Source: Bifidobacterium choladohabitans
GTDB taxonomy: Bacteria; Actinomycetota; Actinomycetes; Actinomycetales; Bifidobacteriaceae
Direction of reading: 5' to 3'
Assembly (NCBI RefSeq): GCF_016102005.1
Contig: NZ_JACFPL010000001.1
Location: 803,401 to 867,400 of the forward strand
Length of the DNA stretch: 64,000 nt
Shown here: one piece after another, positions 1 through 8,995 of the stretch
How positions within the stretch are numbered: position 1 is the first letter of the stretch
Layout of the letters: every line of letters begins with the position of its first letter
Program-made: the position numbers and the translations under genes
Notes under the pieces: generated by a model
The model's database searches: none
Told to the model about the DNA's origin: nothing
Seen by the model: only the letters and a program-made list of their open reading frames with translations

Positions 1-249
1 GTCGTCAAGCCGGCTGTCTCTACGATTCGGATCCCCCGCAGAGCCATAGGACATGCCGCAGCGGATATCCTGCTGGGTCGGAAACCTGAGAACGGACAGT
101 CCCGCCAACAGTCCGCCCTGATCGCCCGGCTGCATAAAGTCGGTATCCCTCCTGTCACCGATGACCCAGGAGCCTTGGCCCTGCCTACCTCGCTGATCAT
201 CCGGGACAGTCTGGGCACCTTGACTTCGAGCGCACTCGAAGGGGTATAG
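1..249 (+). CDS. LacI-family transcriptional regulator, 3' end only
   Basis: An open frame enters from the left edge and stops at TAG 247-249, giving 82 C-terminal residues. The tail contains TIRIPRRAIGHAAADILL and, near the end, LPTSLIIRDSLG. These are typical of the last part of the periplasmic-binding-protein-like effector domain of LacI/GalR regulators. The DNA-binding helix-turn-helix lies outside the window, so neither the operator nor the effector can be inferred. Such regulators in bifidobacteria usually control sugar-uptake or glycosidase genes, but no such gene directly follows here. Confidence 0.8.
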   Translation, partial: VVKPAVSTIRIPRRAIGHAAADILLGRKPENGQSRQQSALIARLHKVGIPPVTDDPGALALPTSLIIRDSLGTLTSSALEGV

Positions 250-298
250 CTGAATCTGCCGGAATGCCCGGCCAAGATGACGGCAAGGAGACCAACCC

Positions 299-1069
299 AT
301 GGCAATCAAACAGACGGCGGGCCACGACAGGCTCGGTCGGTTCGCACCGCAATTCGCCCACCTGAACGATGATGTGCTCTTCGGCCAGGTCTGGTCCCGC
401 GAAGATGAGCTTTCGGCTCGGGACCGCAGCATGATCACCTGCGCAGGCCTGATGAGCATGGGGCTCTTCCCCCAGTTGAAGAGCCATATGGCCATGGCCA
501 AAGGCAATGGCGTCACCCGCACTGAAATGGTGGCGCTGATCACCCACCTGGCCTTCTATGCGGGCTGGGCCAAGGCATGGTCGGCTTTCGACCTGGCCAA
601 GGAAATCTACGGCGAGGGCGACAGCGACGACGAGAGCCGGGACAGTGCTGCAACCCCATCCAAAACCGGGACTGAGCCGGATTCAGGGCCCTACCCCTTG
701 GGGGATTCGGCCGACGGACCCAACTTCACCGGCCATGTCTGGCTGCACCGCCTGACCGATCCGGACGCGGAATGCCCAGCCAGCAATGTGACCTTCGCAC
801 CCGGGTGTGTCAACCGTTGGCACACCCACCCGCATGGCCAACTGCTGCTCGTCACCGCCGGGCAGGGGTGGGAGCAGGAGGAGGGACATCAGCCCCGCAA
901 GCTGGAACCCGGCGACGTGGTCTTCTGCCCGGCAGGCGTCAGGCACTGGCACGGGGCCTCGAGCCGGTCATCCATGGCCCACATCGCCGTCACCCCGGCA
1001 TCGAGCGGGCAGTCCCCGGTCGAATGGATGGAGTTCCCAGATCCTGATCAGGTGGCCGCCCTGGGCTGA
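299..1069 (+). CDS. Carboxymuconolactone decarboxylase (CMD) domain fused to a cupin domain
   Basis: The protein has 256 residues. Residues about 15-105 form an AhpD/CMD-like helical domain (SARDRSMITCAGLMSMG, then a helix ending AFDLAKEIY). A charged linker at about 106-135 (GEGDSDDESRDS) joins it to a cupin at about 140-245. The cupin has a metal-binding first motif, RWHTHPHGQ, and a second motif, PGDVVFCPAGVRHWHG, so the His ligands are present. AAGGAG precedes the ATG at a good distance. CMD-cupin pairs are often annotated as detoxification or peroxidase-type oxidoreductases; the substrate is not predictable. A second, stand-alone CMD gene lies at 5395-5793. The gene follows the LacI fragment on the same strand. 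Confidence 0.8.
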   Translation: MAIKQTAGHDRLGRFAPQFAHLNDDVLFGQVWSREDELSARDRSMITCAGLMSMGLFPQLKSHMAMAKGNGVTRTEMVALITHLAFYAGWAKAWSAFDLAKEIYGEGDSDDESRDSAATPSKTGTEPDSGPYPLGDSADGPNFTGHVWLHRLTDPDAECPASNVTFAPGCVNRWHTHPHGQLLLVTAGQGWEQEEGHQPRKLEPGDVVFCPAGVRHWHGASSRSSMAHIAVTPASSGQSPVEWMEFPDPDQVAALG

Positions 1070-1102
1070 CTCGCACGGCCTGGTTACAGGACCGACGGAT
1101 GT

Positions 1103-1130
1103 CTGACCGGTTCCCGCCTGCCTTTACACT
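1103..1130 (+). promoter_or_regulatory. Promoter for leaderless rlmB transcript
   Basis: CTGACC (1103-1108) and TACACT (1125-1130) are separated by 16 nt. The -10 ends 6 nt before the rlmB ATG at 1137 and there is no Shine-Dalgarno sequence, so transcription would start at or next to the ATG. Confidence 0.55.
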
Positions 1131-1136
1131 GAAGAC

Positions 1137-2129
1137 ATGGCTAACAAGAAAGGCCCGACCAAGGGTTCGGGCGGCAAGCACCGCAACAAACTGCGCGGCC
1201 GGGGGCCTACCCCCAAGGCCGAGGACCGCGTCTACCACAAGGCCTACAAGGCCCGGCAGGCGGCCCAGCGCAGGCAGGCGGCCGACCCACGTCTGGCAGC
1301 CCGCCGCCGGGCCGACCGATTCACCTCGGACTCCGACGAACTGGTCATCGGCCGCAACGCCGTCCTGGAAGCCCTGCGTGTAGGAGTCCCGGCCAGCCAG
1401 CTCTATCTGGCCGCCCGGATGGAACACGACGACAGGACCAGGGAGATCGTGCGGCTGGCCGGGCAGGAGGGGCTCAACCTGCTGGAGGCCGACCGTCTGG
1501 AGATGAACCGCATCGCCCGGTCCAGCAATCATCAGGGCGTGGTCCTCAAGGTGCAGCCCTACCAGTACGCCTCCCTGCAGAGCCTGGTCGACAGGGCAGA
1601 AAAACACGCAGCCGCCCTGGACGGGGCCGACCAGGCCACCAAGGTCGCCGCCCGCCCCCTGTTCATCGCCCTGGACGGGGTCACCGACCCCCAGAACCTC
1701 GGGGCCGTGATCCGTTCAGCAGCGGCCTTCGGGGCCTCGGGGGTGGTTCTGCCCGAGCGGCGCAGCGCCTCGGTCACAGCCGCAGCCTGGAAGGTGTCCG
1801 CCGGAGCCGCCGCCCACCTGCCCGTGGCCCGTGTAGTCAACCTGACCAAGGCCATCCAAGGGCTCAAGGAGCGCGGCTACTACGCGGTCGGCCTGGACGG
1901 CGCAGGCACCACCACAGTAGGCGAGACAGGCTTCGAGACCGATCCGCTGGTGGTGGTCCTGGGCTCCGAGGGCAAGGGGCTGAGCCGCCTGGTCCGCGAA
2001 AACTGCGACGCCCTGGCCTCCATTCCCATCTCCAGCTCGGTGGAATCCCTGAACGCCTCGGTCGCGGCCGGCATCAGCCTCTACGCCGTAGCCATGGCAC
2101 GCCGACGGTCCGCCAGCCAAGCCGAATAG
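1137..2129 (+). CDS. rlmB: 23S rRNA 2'-O-ribose methyltransferase (SpoU/TrmH family)
   Basis: The protein has 330 residues. A basic N-terminal tail of about 75 residues (MANKKGPTKGSGGKHRNK) is followed by the SpoU substrate-binding domain (LVIGRNAVLEALR) and then the knotted SpoU methylase. The methylase motifs are present: ALDGVTDPQNLGAVIRSA, VVLGSEGKGLS and SSVESLNASVAAGISLY. The family methylates G2251 of 23S rRNA (E. coli numbering). The RNA-binding tail is longer than in E. coli RlmB and is common in actinobacterial members. No ribosome-binding site precedes the ATG; a -10-like TACACT ends 6 nt upstream. Confidence 0.92.
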   Translation: MANKKGPTKGSGGKHRNKLRGRGPTPKAEDRVYHKAYKARQAAQRRQAADPRLAARRRADRFTSDSDELVIGRNAVLEALRVGVPASQLYLAARMEHDDRTREIVRLAGQEGLNLLEADRLEMNRIARSSNHQGVVLKVQPYQYASLQSLVDRAEKHAAALDGADQATKVAARPLFIALDGVTDPQNLGAVIRSAAAFGASGVVLPERRSASVTAAAWKVSAGAAAHLPVARVVNLTKAIQGLKERGYYAVGLDGAGTTTVGETGFETDPLVVVLGSEGKGLSRLVRENCDALASIPISSSVESLNASVAAGISLYAVAMARRRSASQAE

Positions 2130-2231
2130 CCCCAGGCTGGCAGCGGCAACCCGAAGACAGGCAGGCCAAGCGGCAACAGCCTGCGCGCAGCAACCAGCAT
2201 GCAACAGACCCATGCCGCACAAACCAATCAA

Positions 2232-3893
2232 TCAGCTGGAGGCCCAGACCGCATCATCCTGATCGTCCTGGTCGGCAGCCGCATCCAGGCTGCCGGGGGC
2301 GTAGACCGACCTCAGCGAGCTTCGTCCGCCATTCGCATCCTCAAAGGCCAGTTGTGACGGCACCTTCCCGCCCGCCCGGTCACGGTCAGCCTGAGTTTCT
2401 GCCCCGGGCCGGCTGCCAGCATCGGCTCGGGCGTTCACGCCATTGTCAGCTGTTTCATGGCCATCTGTGCCCTTGTCGGTCTGGTCGCGGGTGGCTTGTT
2501 TACCCTGACCAGCCGGGGCTTGGCCGCCCTGCCAGTTCATCTCGTCGTCGACCACGCCGGCATCGGCCTCTTCGTTGATGGTCTTCATGTCCTCGGAGTC
2601 CAGCCGGTACTCGGGCAGGGATTCGCTGATGTAGCTCTGCACAGCCTCGGCCATGGGCACGTCGTGACCGGCCTTCTCGGCCATCAGCCAGCGGTGGGTC
2701 AGCACCTCATGGAAGAACTGGGCCGGTTCGATCTGCGAGCGGTATTCCGGCGGGATCATGCGCACGGTGGGCTCGAAAACCTCGCGCATCCAGTCGGTGG
2801 CCACAATCTCCAGGTCCTCGCCCTGACGCCAGGTGGATGCCCGGTAGGCATCCAAATCGTTGAGCAGCCGCCGGGCCTGATTCTCCTGCACATCCAGACC
2901 TGTCAGCCTCAGCAGCTTGCGGGAAGCATAGCCGGCATCGACCACCCTGGGGCGCACCAGCACCCGGTTGCCGTCTTCCTCGGTCTTCATCTCCAGCTCG
3001 TCCACGTCAAAGCCCAGATCGTTGAGCCGGTTGACTCGGCGCTCAATCTTCCACATCTCATCGGGATCGAAGCTGTCCACGTCCGTCAGGGCGCTCCAGA
3101 GGGAGTGATAGCGGTCCACCAGCCGGTTGCCTACGCCGACCTCGTCCACCTCGCCGGCCAGCAGGTTGCCGGAATCCAGATCCATAAGCTCGCCGATGAT
3201 GTTGGTCCTGGCCAGGTCGATGTCATACTCTCGCTGGCCGTCAGTCAGGCTGGGATGCAGATCGCCGGTCTCGGCATCGACCAGGAAGGCCGAGAAGGCA
3301 TCGGCATCACGCAGGAAGAGCACGTTGGACAGGGAGACATCGCCCCAGTAGAAGCCGGCCAGATGGAGCCGAACCAGAAGGACCGCCAGGGCATCGATCA
3401 GGCGCTCGGCAGTATCCGGACGCAGATTACGGGCGAAGAGGGCACGGTAGGGCAGTGAGAACTTCAGGTGCTGGGTGACCAGCATGGCCTCAAGCGGCTC
3501 GCCCTCGCGGGTGTGCCGACCGGTGACCACGGCGATGGGGTTGACCGTGGGCAGCTCCAGTTTTTGCAGCTTGCGCAGGAGCTCATACTCACGCTCGGCC
3601 ACACGCTGGGTGATCTCCTTCATGGCGTAGACATCGTCGCCCACGTGAACGAAGCGCACCACGTGCCGGGAGATACCCCTGGGCAGGTTGGCCAGCAAAT
3701 CCCGGGGCCAGGTGGCCAGCGGCCGCTCCCAGGGCAGGGTGAACATCCTGGGGTTGGAGCTGGTGGCCGTGATGTGCAGGGCGGCCGGCTCCTGCTCGGA
3801 GGAGGGATCGGTCGTGGTCTTTATCGAGGTGGCTTTCAGGGCACGAGGGTCCAGAGAGGAGGCCGTCGCCCGGTTGATGTTCACGCTAGTCAT
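2232..3893 (-). CDS. DUF4032 kinase-like protein
   Basis: The protein has 553 residues and resembles the LPS-kinase/RIO-like fold of actinobacterial DUF4032 proteins. A probable ATP-binding Lys is K92 in VYAMKEI. The catalytic-loop-like sequence is GFYWGDVSLSN with D185 and N190, and the metal-binding position is D206 in FLVDAETGD. All three are retained, so it may be an active kinase. The DUF4032 domain fills residues about 200-430. The last 110 residues are low-complexity, Gln/Asp/Gly-rich and probably disordered. No TM segment or signal peptide is seen, so it should be cytoplasmic. It is transcribed leftward after the sugar ABC ATPase, with a hairpin between the two genes. Function and substrate are unknown. 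Confidence 0.8.
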   Translation of the reverse strand: MTSVNINRATASSLDPRALKATSIKTTTDPSSEQEPAALHITATSSNPRMFTLPWERPLATWPRDLLANLPRGISRHVVRFVHVGDDVYAMKEITQRVAEREYELLRKLQKLELPTVNPIAVVTGRHTREGEPLEAMLVTQHLKFSLPYRALFARNLRPDTAERLIDALAVLLVRLHLAGFYWGDVSLSNVLFLRDADAFSAFLVDAETGDLHPSLTDGQREYDIDLARTNIIGELMDLDSGNLLAGEVDEVGVGNRLVDRYHSLWSALTDVDSFDPDEMWKIERRVNRLNDLGFDVDELEMKTEEDGNRVLVRPRVVDAGYASRKLLRLTGLDVQENQARRLLNDLDAYRASTWRQGEDLEIVATDWMREVFEPTVRMIPPEYRSQIEPAQFFHEVLTHRWLMAEKAGHDVPMAEAVQSYISESLPEYRLDSEDMKTINEEADAGVVDDEMNWQGGQAPAGQGKQATRDQTDKGTDGHETADNGVNARADAGSRPGAETQADRDRAGGKVPSQLAFEDANGGRSSLRSVYAPGSLDAAADQDDQDDAVWASS

Positions 3894-4013
3894 GCTTCAT
3901 CCATCCCATCGCCGCCCATCCTATACGGGAAGAGCCCCGCACGGATGCGCCGCGCGGGGCTCCTGGTCACCCGGTCAACAAGGAAAGGAGATGATATCAA
4001 TGATCGATACGGG

Positions 4014-4052
4014 CCCTGCGGCTCGGCGGGAAACCATGGCCGAGCCACAGGG
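4014..4052 (-). terminator. Hairpin downstream of the sugar ABC ATPase
   Basis: GGCTCGGC (4020-4027) pairs with GCCGAGCC (4039-4046), extended by CCCTG/CAGGG outside a one-base mismatch. It lies 13 nt beyond the stop codon of the ATPase gene (4065-5192, minus). There is no U-tract. A second GC hairpin, AGCCCCGC/GCGGGGCT, sits at 3933-3961. The pair probably ends or stabilises the transcript. Confidence 0.4.
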
Positions 4053-4064
4053 TCACAGGAACGC

Positions 4065-5192
4065 TCAGTTCAGCCGCAGCTCGCTGGCCGGGGAGAACAG
4101 GTGCATCTTTTCAGGATCGATGTGAATCTTGACCACGTCGCCCACCTTGGGCAGATCACGCGGGTTGACACGGATGGTGGTCAGCTTGTTCTGGTCGGAC
4201 ATGACGATGGCCTGTTCAGCCACGCTGTTGTCGGTCAGAATGTTGCCATAGATGTAGCCGTCGGACCCCAGATCCTCCACGTTGGCCACCTTCAGGGAGA
4301 AGGCATCCGGCTCGTCGGCACCGGCCAGAGAAGCATTCTCGGGACGGAAGCCCACGACGATCTTGCCCTGGTCCTCGGGGGTCAGCTTGTCGACGGCCTC
4401 GCGAGGCAGGCTGATGGTGTCCTCGCCGATCTTAGCCTGGCCGTTGACCACGGGATGGATGTTGATGTTCATGGAAGGCGAGCCGATGAAGCCGGCCACG
4501 AAGACGTTCTCGGGCCGATCGTAAAGCTCGGTAGGCGCGCCCACCTGCTGCAGGACGCCCAGCTTGATGACGGCGATCCTGTCGCCCATGGTCAGAGCCT
4601 CGGTCTGATCGTGGGTCACGTACAGGGTGGTGACGTTGAGCTGACGCTGCAGGGCGGCAATCTGGGTACGGGTCTGGACACGCAGCTTGGCGTCCAGGTT
4701 GGACAGAGGCTCGTCCATCAGGAAGACCTTGGGCTGACGCACAATAGCGCGGCCCATGGCCACACGCTGACGCTGACCACCGGACAGAGCCTTGGGCTTG
4801 CGGTCCAGGTACTCGGTCAGATCCAGCACCTCGGCGGCCTTCTCCACCCGCTGGCGGATCTCGTCCTTGGGGGTGCCGGCGATCTTCAGGGCGAAGCCCA
4901 TGTTGTCGGCCACGGTCATGTGGGGGTAAAGGGCGTAGTTCTGGAAGACCATGGCGATGTCGCGGTCCTTGGGCTGCATGGTCGTCACGTCCTTGTCGCC
5001 AATCATGATGCGCCCCTTGTTGACCTCTTCCAAGCCGGCCAGCATGCGCAGGGTTGTGGACTTTCCGCAGCCGGAAGGCCCAACCAGAACAAGGAATTCA
5101 CCGTCTCTGATGTCCAGACTGAGGTCACTGACCGAGGGCTCATCGTTGCCCGGGTAGATACGAGTGACGTGGTCGAATACCACTTCTGCCAT
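4065..5192 (-). CDS. Carbohydrate ABC transporter ATP-binding protein (UgpC/MsiK/MalK type)
   Basis: The protein has 375 residues. Its nucleotide-binding domain has Walker [10 protein letters not shown], the signature [14 protein letters not shown], Walker B VFLMDEP and the switch histidine in [10 protein letters not shown]. It is followed by a C-terminal TOBE/OB regulatory domain from residue about 240 (GFIGSPSMN onward). No permease or binding-protein gene is adjacent. In actinobacteria such lone MsiK-type ATPases energise several sugar importers encoded elsewhere, and that role is inferred here. AAAGGA precedes the ATG at a good distance. The roughly 200-bp upstream region contains the near-palindrome GTGTATAGTGGACAC at about 5347-5361, a possible operator. 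Confidence 0.93.
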   Translation of the reverse strand: MAEVVFDHVTRIYPGNDEPSVSDLSLDIRDGEFLVLVGPSGCGKSTTLRMLAGLEEVNKGRIMIGDKDVTTMQPKDRDIAMVFQNYALYPHMTVADNMGFALKIAGTPKDEIRQRVEKAAEVLDLTEYLDRKPKALSGGQRQRVAMGRAIVRQPKVFLMDEPLSNLDAKLRVQTRTQIAALQRQLNVTTLYVTHDQTEALTMGDRIAVIKLGVLQQVGAPTELYDRPENVFVAGFIGSPSMNINIHPVVNGQAKIGEDTISLPREAVDKLTPEDQGKIVVGFRPENASLAGADEPDAFSLKVANVEDLGSDGYIYGNILTDNSVAEQAIVMSDQNKLTTIRVNPRDLPKVGDVVKIHIDPEKMHLFSPASELRLN

Positions 5193-5394
5193 TGTTCATC
5201 CTTTCATCGGCAGGTACGTGCCGAACGATCCGTAGTGAAGGGTTGTTTTTCACTGTGGTTTCCGTCCCGGGGTCAACACCGACATCGGCATGGCCATGCG
5301 ACGGTTTTCTATTTTGTGGTTAAGAGAAACTCTCCCTTGAGCCAGTGTCCACTATACACCAAGGTCCGAATTCGACGTGCGAACCCTCGCCTAC

Positions 5395-5793
5395 TCAATC
5401 CTTGGGCTCGTCGGAATCTTCGGAATCGCGCTCGAAGACCGTCCTGGCCACGTTGATCGCATTGATGACCCTGGGGAATCCCACGTAGGGAGCACATTGG
5501 AGTATGGCTTCGACCACGGCCGCCTTGCTCAGCCCGACATTCAAGGCTCCCTGTATGTGAACGGCCAGCTGCGGGGCCGTGTCACCCTGGGTCACCAGGC
5601 TGCCTATGGTGACCAGCTCACGCTGCTGGAGATCGAGTCCTTTCCGGGTGTATATGTCGCCAAAGGCGAATTCGACAATCCAACGGCCAAGGTCCGGCGC
5701 TATATCCTGAAGCGAATCGATGACAGCCTGGCCCCCCTTGCCGTCAATAGCGGCCAAGGCCTCGGATCCCTTTTCAAAGCGCGAAGCTTCCAT
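5395..5793 (-). CDS. Carboxymuconolactone decarboxylase family protein
   Basis: The protein has 132 residues, the usual length for stand-alone CMD/YurZ-like proteins. Core motifs are LQQRELVTIGSLVTQGD, LAVHIQGALNVGLSKAAVVE and ILQCAPYVGFPRVINA. It has a single Cys in the active-site region and lacks the CxxC of AhpD, which suggests a decarboxylase-like rather than an AhpD peroxidase role. The ATG at 5793 was chosen because GAAGGGG precedes it; an upstream in-frame ATG would add 39 residues unlike the family. The tail is acidic (RDSEDSDEPKD). It is divergent from the kinase gene at 5948. Confidence 0.82.
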   Translation of the reverse strand: MEASRFEKGSEALAAIDGKGGQAVIDSLQDIAPDLGRWIVEFAFGDIYTRKGLDLQQRELVTIGSLVTQGDTAPQLAVHIQGALNVGLSKAAVVEAILQCAPYVGFPRVINAINVARTVFERDSEDSDEPKD

Positions 5794-5935
5794 GGAAGCC
5801 CCTTCTTTCTGTTGTTTTGCATATTTTCCCGCCGAGAATATTGTATCAACGCCTGTTTGCTCATTATGCCGCTGGCGGCCTCGGACGCGGCGAAACAACC
5901 GGGGCCGCAATCAGGTGCTTTTCAACCAGTCGGGG

Positions 5936-5941
5936 CACAAT
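5936..5941 (+). promoter_or_regulatory. -10-like element, possible leaderless start of the kinase gene
   Basis: CACAAT ends 6 nt before the ATG at 5948. The six spacer bases contain GGAG, so a conventional but very closely spaced ribosome-binding site is the alternative. No convincing -35 is seen. Confidence 0.35.
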
Positions 5942-5947
5942 GGAGAT

Positions 5948-7900
5948 ATGAGCGATCTTGAGGGTTTGGACCTAAGGCCGGGACGGCTGGTCGGGGGCTA
6001 CACCCTGATCGAGCCCCTGGGCGGCGGCGCCATGGGGTCCGTCTGGCGTGCACGGGATGGCGGAGGCCAGGACTACGCCATGAAGATTCTGCGGGAATCC
6101 CTGGAGGAGGACCAGGTCTCGTCAGAGAGCCCTGACGAACGTGACCGTGCCTCGGCCCGCGAGCGCCTGCGACGCGAGGCTCTGGCCCTGCAGCGGATCC
6201 GTCATCCAGGAGTCTGCCGGATCGTGGATATGGAACTTGATGATGCCTTGGCATTCATCGTGACAGAGCTGATCGAGGGGCGCAACCTGCGCGACGATGT
6301 GGCGGTCAACGGCCCCTATCGTGGCGACGACCTGGAGCGGCTGGCACGCAAGCTGACCGATGCCGTCGCAGCCGTCCACCAGGCGGGCATCGTCCACAGG
6401 GACATCAAACCCACCAATGTCATGATTTCGGTCTCGGGGCCGGTGCTGGTGGACTTCGGCATCGCCATGGGCCAGGGGCAGAGCCACGTGACCAGGACCG
6501 GGCTGGTCATGGGGACCCCCGGCTTCATCGCCCCGGAGATCATCGACGGAGCCGAGGCCGATCAGGGAACCGACTGGTGGAGCACGGCCGCCGTTCTGGC
6601 CTACGCGGCCACCGGACGGGCGGTCTTCGGCGACAAACCCATGATGGCGGTCCTGGAGCGGGAGGCCTCAGGCAATGCCGACCTGTCCGGGCTACCCACC
6701 GGCACCATGAGAGCCTTGCGCTCGGCCCTCTCCCCCGACCGAGGCGCGCGTTGCACACCCCAGGAGCTCTTGGAGGCCATCAGCCGGGATGCCATGGATC
6801 CGCAGGCCTGGCAGGGGGAGCAAGACGACCAGGATACGGGCAGTCAGGAGACGATGCGCCCTTTTGGCGCCGGCTCTTCGGGGGCTGAGGGGCAGGCCGA
6901 CTCGCCCACCATGGTCGTTGAACCGGCCACCATGCCCATGCCACCAATCAGACAGGCCGATCCAGACAGTCCACGGACGGCCTGGTCACGACCTCCGACC
7001 GAGGACGAAGTCGATGAACAGACGACCCTCCTGCCCGACTCGGAGCAGCAGGAGCAGACCCAGATCTGGCAGGATCAACAACCCCTGGCCGACCGCCAAG
7101 ATCTGCAGGCCACCACTGTTCAGGACCCGCTGCCACCGGCACAGCCCCTGCCCAGCGGATACCGCAACGAGGCGAACGCCCACTGGTTGGGAGACCAGCC
7201 CCCCGCACAGATGCGACGTCTGCGTTACTTGAAAGCCGGAACCCCCTGCCTGGTCATGCTGGGATTTTTTCCCGCCCTGCTGACAGCCCTGGCCCCGGTC
7301 TCGGCACTGGTCGCCGCCGGAATCCTTCTGTGGGTCCTGAGCACCGCAGGATGGAGCATAAAAGCCCAGATCGAACGGGAGCTGCGCCGCAACGGTCCTA
7401 GGCGGGGCACCGACCGTCTGCTGAACGTGGCCGCCCTCCCCTGGCACCTGCTCAAGGGCCTGGCGGCCGCCCTGCTCCGCCTGCCGGGCATAATCCTTGT
7501 CCAAGCCTTGGTGGCCCTGCCGCTGACCTGGGCCGGCACCCTCACCACCGTTCGCGCAGGCCTGACCCTGGGCGAACACCTGCTGGCCCTCCCCCTCCCG
7601 GCGGCCAGGCCCCTGTCCACCGGCGGACTGGCCATGGCCCTGGCGACGATGGTCGGCTGGCTGTTGACGACCTTGCCCACGCAGGCCCGATCAACCCCCA
7701 AGGCCGACAGCGGCAACATGGTCCTGCGTCTGGCGGCAGGCCGTATTCCCCTGGGCCGCCAGGACCCCGAGGTGCCGGGCAGCCCCCGCCGCAGGTGGAT
7801 TTTGCTCCTGATCTGGCTGCTGATCATTGCCGTCCTCCTTGCCGGGCTGATAGCCCAACCCTCCATGGACTGGGCCCCCATCCACCTCCTGCGCGCCTGA
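5948..7900 (+). CDS. Serine/threonine protein kinase with multi-pass C-terminal membrane region
   Basis: The protein has 650 residues. A Hanks-type kinase occupies residues about 18-280, with glycine loop GGGAMGSV (25-32), invariant K46 in YAMK, HRDIKPTN with catalytic D152, DFG D169, and GTPGFIAPE in the activation segment. A Pro/Gln/Asp-rich, probably cytoplasmic linker (about 285-430) contains many Thr residues in acidic context (DEQTTLLPD, ADSPTMVVEP) that could be phosphorylation sites. From residue about 434 there are four to five hydrophobic segments. PASTA repeats, typical of PknB, are absent. The start was set at ATG 5948 because the kinase fold begins directly after it. The neighbour downstream is a DsbA-like protein. 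Confidence 0.9.
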   Translation: MSDLEGLDLRPGRLVGGYTLIEPLGGGAMGSVWRARDGGGQDYAMKILRESLEEDQVSSESPDERDRASARERLRREALALQRIRHPGVCRIVDMELDDALAFIVTELIEGRNLRDDVAVNGPYRGDDLERLARKLTDAVAAVHQAGIVHRDIKPTNVMISVSGPVLVDFGIAMGQGQSHVTRTGLVMGTPGFIAPEIIDGAEADQGTDWWSTAAVLAYAATGRAVFGDKPMMAVLEREASGNADLSGLPTGTMRALRSALSPDRGARCTPQELLEAISRDAMDPQAWQGEQDDQDTGSQETMRPFGAGSSGAEGQADSPTMVVEPATMPMPPIRQADPDSPRTAWSRPPTEDEVDEQTTLLPDSEQQEQTQIWQDQQPLADRQDLQATTVQDPLPPAQPLPSGYRNEANAHWLGDQPPAQMRRLRYLKAGTPCLVMLGFFPALLTALAPVSALVAAGILLWVLSTAGWSIKAQIERELRRNGPRRGTDRLLNVAALPWHLLKGLAAALLRLPGIILVQALVALPLTWAGTLTTVRAGLTLGEHLLALPLPAARPLSTGGLAMALATMVGWLLTTLPTQARSTPKADSGNMVLRLAAGRIPLGRQDPEVPGSPRRRWILLLIWLLIIAVLLAGLIAQPSMDWAPIHLLRA

Positions 7901-7961
7901 GGCCGTGCTCCACCCCTGGCGGCTACACTATGCTCAGTACGCCAAGGAAAGGATCCAGGTC

Positions 7962-8885
7962 ATGTCCAAGGGCAAGCAGAACCGCAAGGCCGCGCTCAAG
8001 GCCCAGGAAGAGGCCCGGCGGCTCCAGGAGGCCAAGGAGCGCCGCCAGCAGACCATGATCGGCGTCATCGTCACCGTGGTGCTCATCGCCCTGATCGCTC
8101 TGGGCGGATTCCTGTACTGGCGCAGCCATCGCCCGGTCAAGACCGAGGACCTGGAGCAGGCTCGTCAGGCCGTCGCAAAGGTCGAGGAAAAGCCCTCGGC
8201 CGCCAATGACCAGGGCGGCTTCCTGATCAGTTCCAAGGGGCTGGGCAAGCCGGTGGCCAAGGCTCCGACCGTGGAGATCTACATGGACTTCATGTGCCCA
8301 GGCTGTGGCGCTTTGCACCGCGGGCTGGACTCCACCCTGACCGGTCTGGTGGATGCCGGACAGATCAACCTGGTCATCTACCCCATGAGCTTCATGGACC
8401 GGCTCTCCACCGACAACTATTCGACCAGGACGGGCACGGCCACCATCTACGTGGCCCAGCACGACCCCGAACACCTGCTGCCCTTCATCGCCAATCTCTA
8501 CGCCAAGGACTTCCAACCGGACGAGTCCGACTACCACCCCGTCAGCAACGACAAGATCCGCCAGCAGGCCATAAAGGCCGGGGTTGATCCCAAGGTGGCC
8601 GACCAGGCGGTCAAGGGCCGCTACCGGGCCTGGATCAAGGCCATGGACGCCTACACCCCCCTGCGCAAGGAGCTCTGGAATCCCGACGGGTCCAACAAGG
8701 GGCAGATGACCACGCCCACGGTCCGCATCAACGGCAATTACTGGGAGCTGGGCAACCTGTCCCGGGCGGGCTTGGACTACAGTTCGGGCCTGCTCAAGGC
8801 TCTGGGCCTGGACCAGTCCGAGGTGGGCGTCAAGGGCGCCATGCCGGCCATCGGCGCCTCCGGCCAACCGCGCTCACTGAGCTGA
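7962..8885 (+). CDS. Membrane-anchored DsbA-like thioredoxin-fold protein
   Basis: The protein has 307 residues. A basic, coiled-coil-prone cytoplasmic N-terminus (KGKQNRKAALKAQEEARRLQ) is followed by one TM helix (about 31-50, TMIGVIVTVVLIALIALGGFLYW) and an extracytoplasmic thioredoxin_4/DsbA domain. The redox motif is C112-P-G-C115 in DFMCPGCGALH, and a cis-Pro region (MTTPTVRING) is present. It probably catalyses disulfide formation in exported proteins. AAGGAAAGG lies upstream of ATG 7962; a frame opening at 7905 would add 19 residues of uncharacteristic sequence. It follows the kinase gene by 61 nt and may be cotranscribed. Confidence 0.88.
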   Translation: MSKGKQNRKAALKAQEEARRLQEAKERRQQTMIGVIVTVVLIALIALGGFLYWRSHRPVKTEDLEQARQAVAKVEEKPSAANDQGGFLISSKGLGKPVAKAPTVEIYMDFMCPGCGALHRGLDSTLTGLVDAGQINLVIYPMSFMDRLSTDNYSTRTGTATIYVAQHDPEHLLPFIANLYAKDFQPDESDYHPVSNDKIRQQAIKAGVDPKVADQAVKGRYRAWIKAMDAYTPLRKELWNPDGSNKGQMTTPTVRINGNYWELGNLSRAGLDYSSGLLKALGLDQSEVGVKGAMPAIGASGQPRSLS

Positions 8886-8975
8886 ACCGGGCAGGTCGAG
8901 AGAAATTACGCGCCCAGCGTCCCCTTGGGGACACGGTGATGGTACGATATCATTCCGTACCGCGGCCCGGAATGC

Positions 8976-8981
8976 TGTAAT
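8976..8981 (+). promoter_or_regulatory. Possible -10 of the tRNA-Thr promoter
   Basis: TGTAAT lies 14 nt before the mature tRNA, and TTCCGT (8953-8958) is 17 nt further upstream. The -35 is weak. The hairpins GTCCCC/GGGGAC (8919-8932) and GGTACG/CGTACC (8941-8961) lie in the same gap. Confidence 0.3.
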
Positions 8982-8995
8982 GGACCACCGGGACC

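Noticed and set aside
3468..5456. Open frame of 662 codons on the + strand across the sugar ABC ATPase and DUF4032 genes
   Set aside because: It is antisense to two well-supported genes. Such long frames arise from GC-rich third positions, and its translation is a Gly/His/Gln-rich pattern without a domain.
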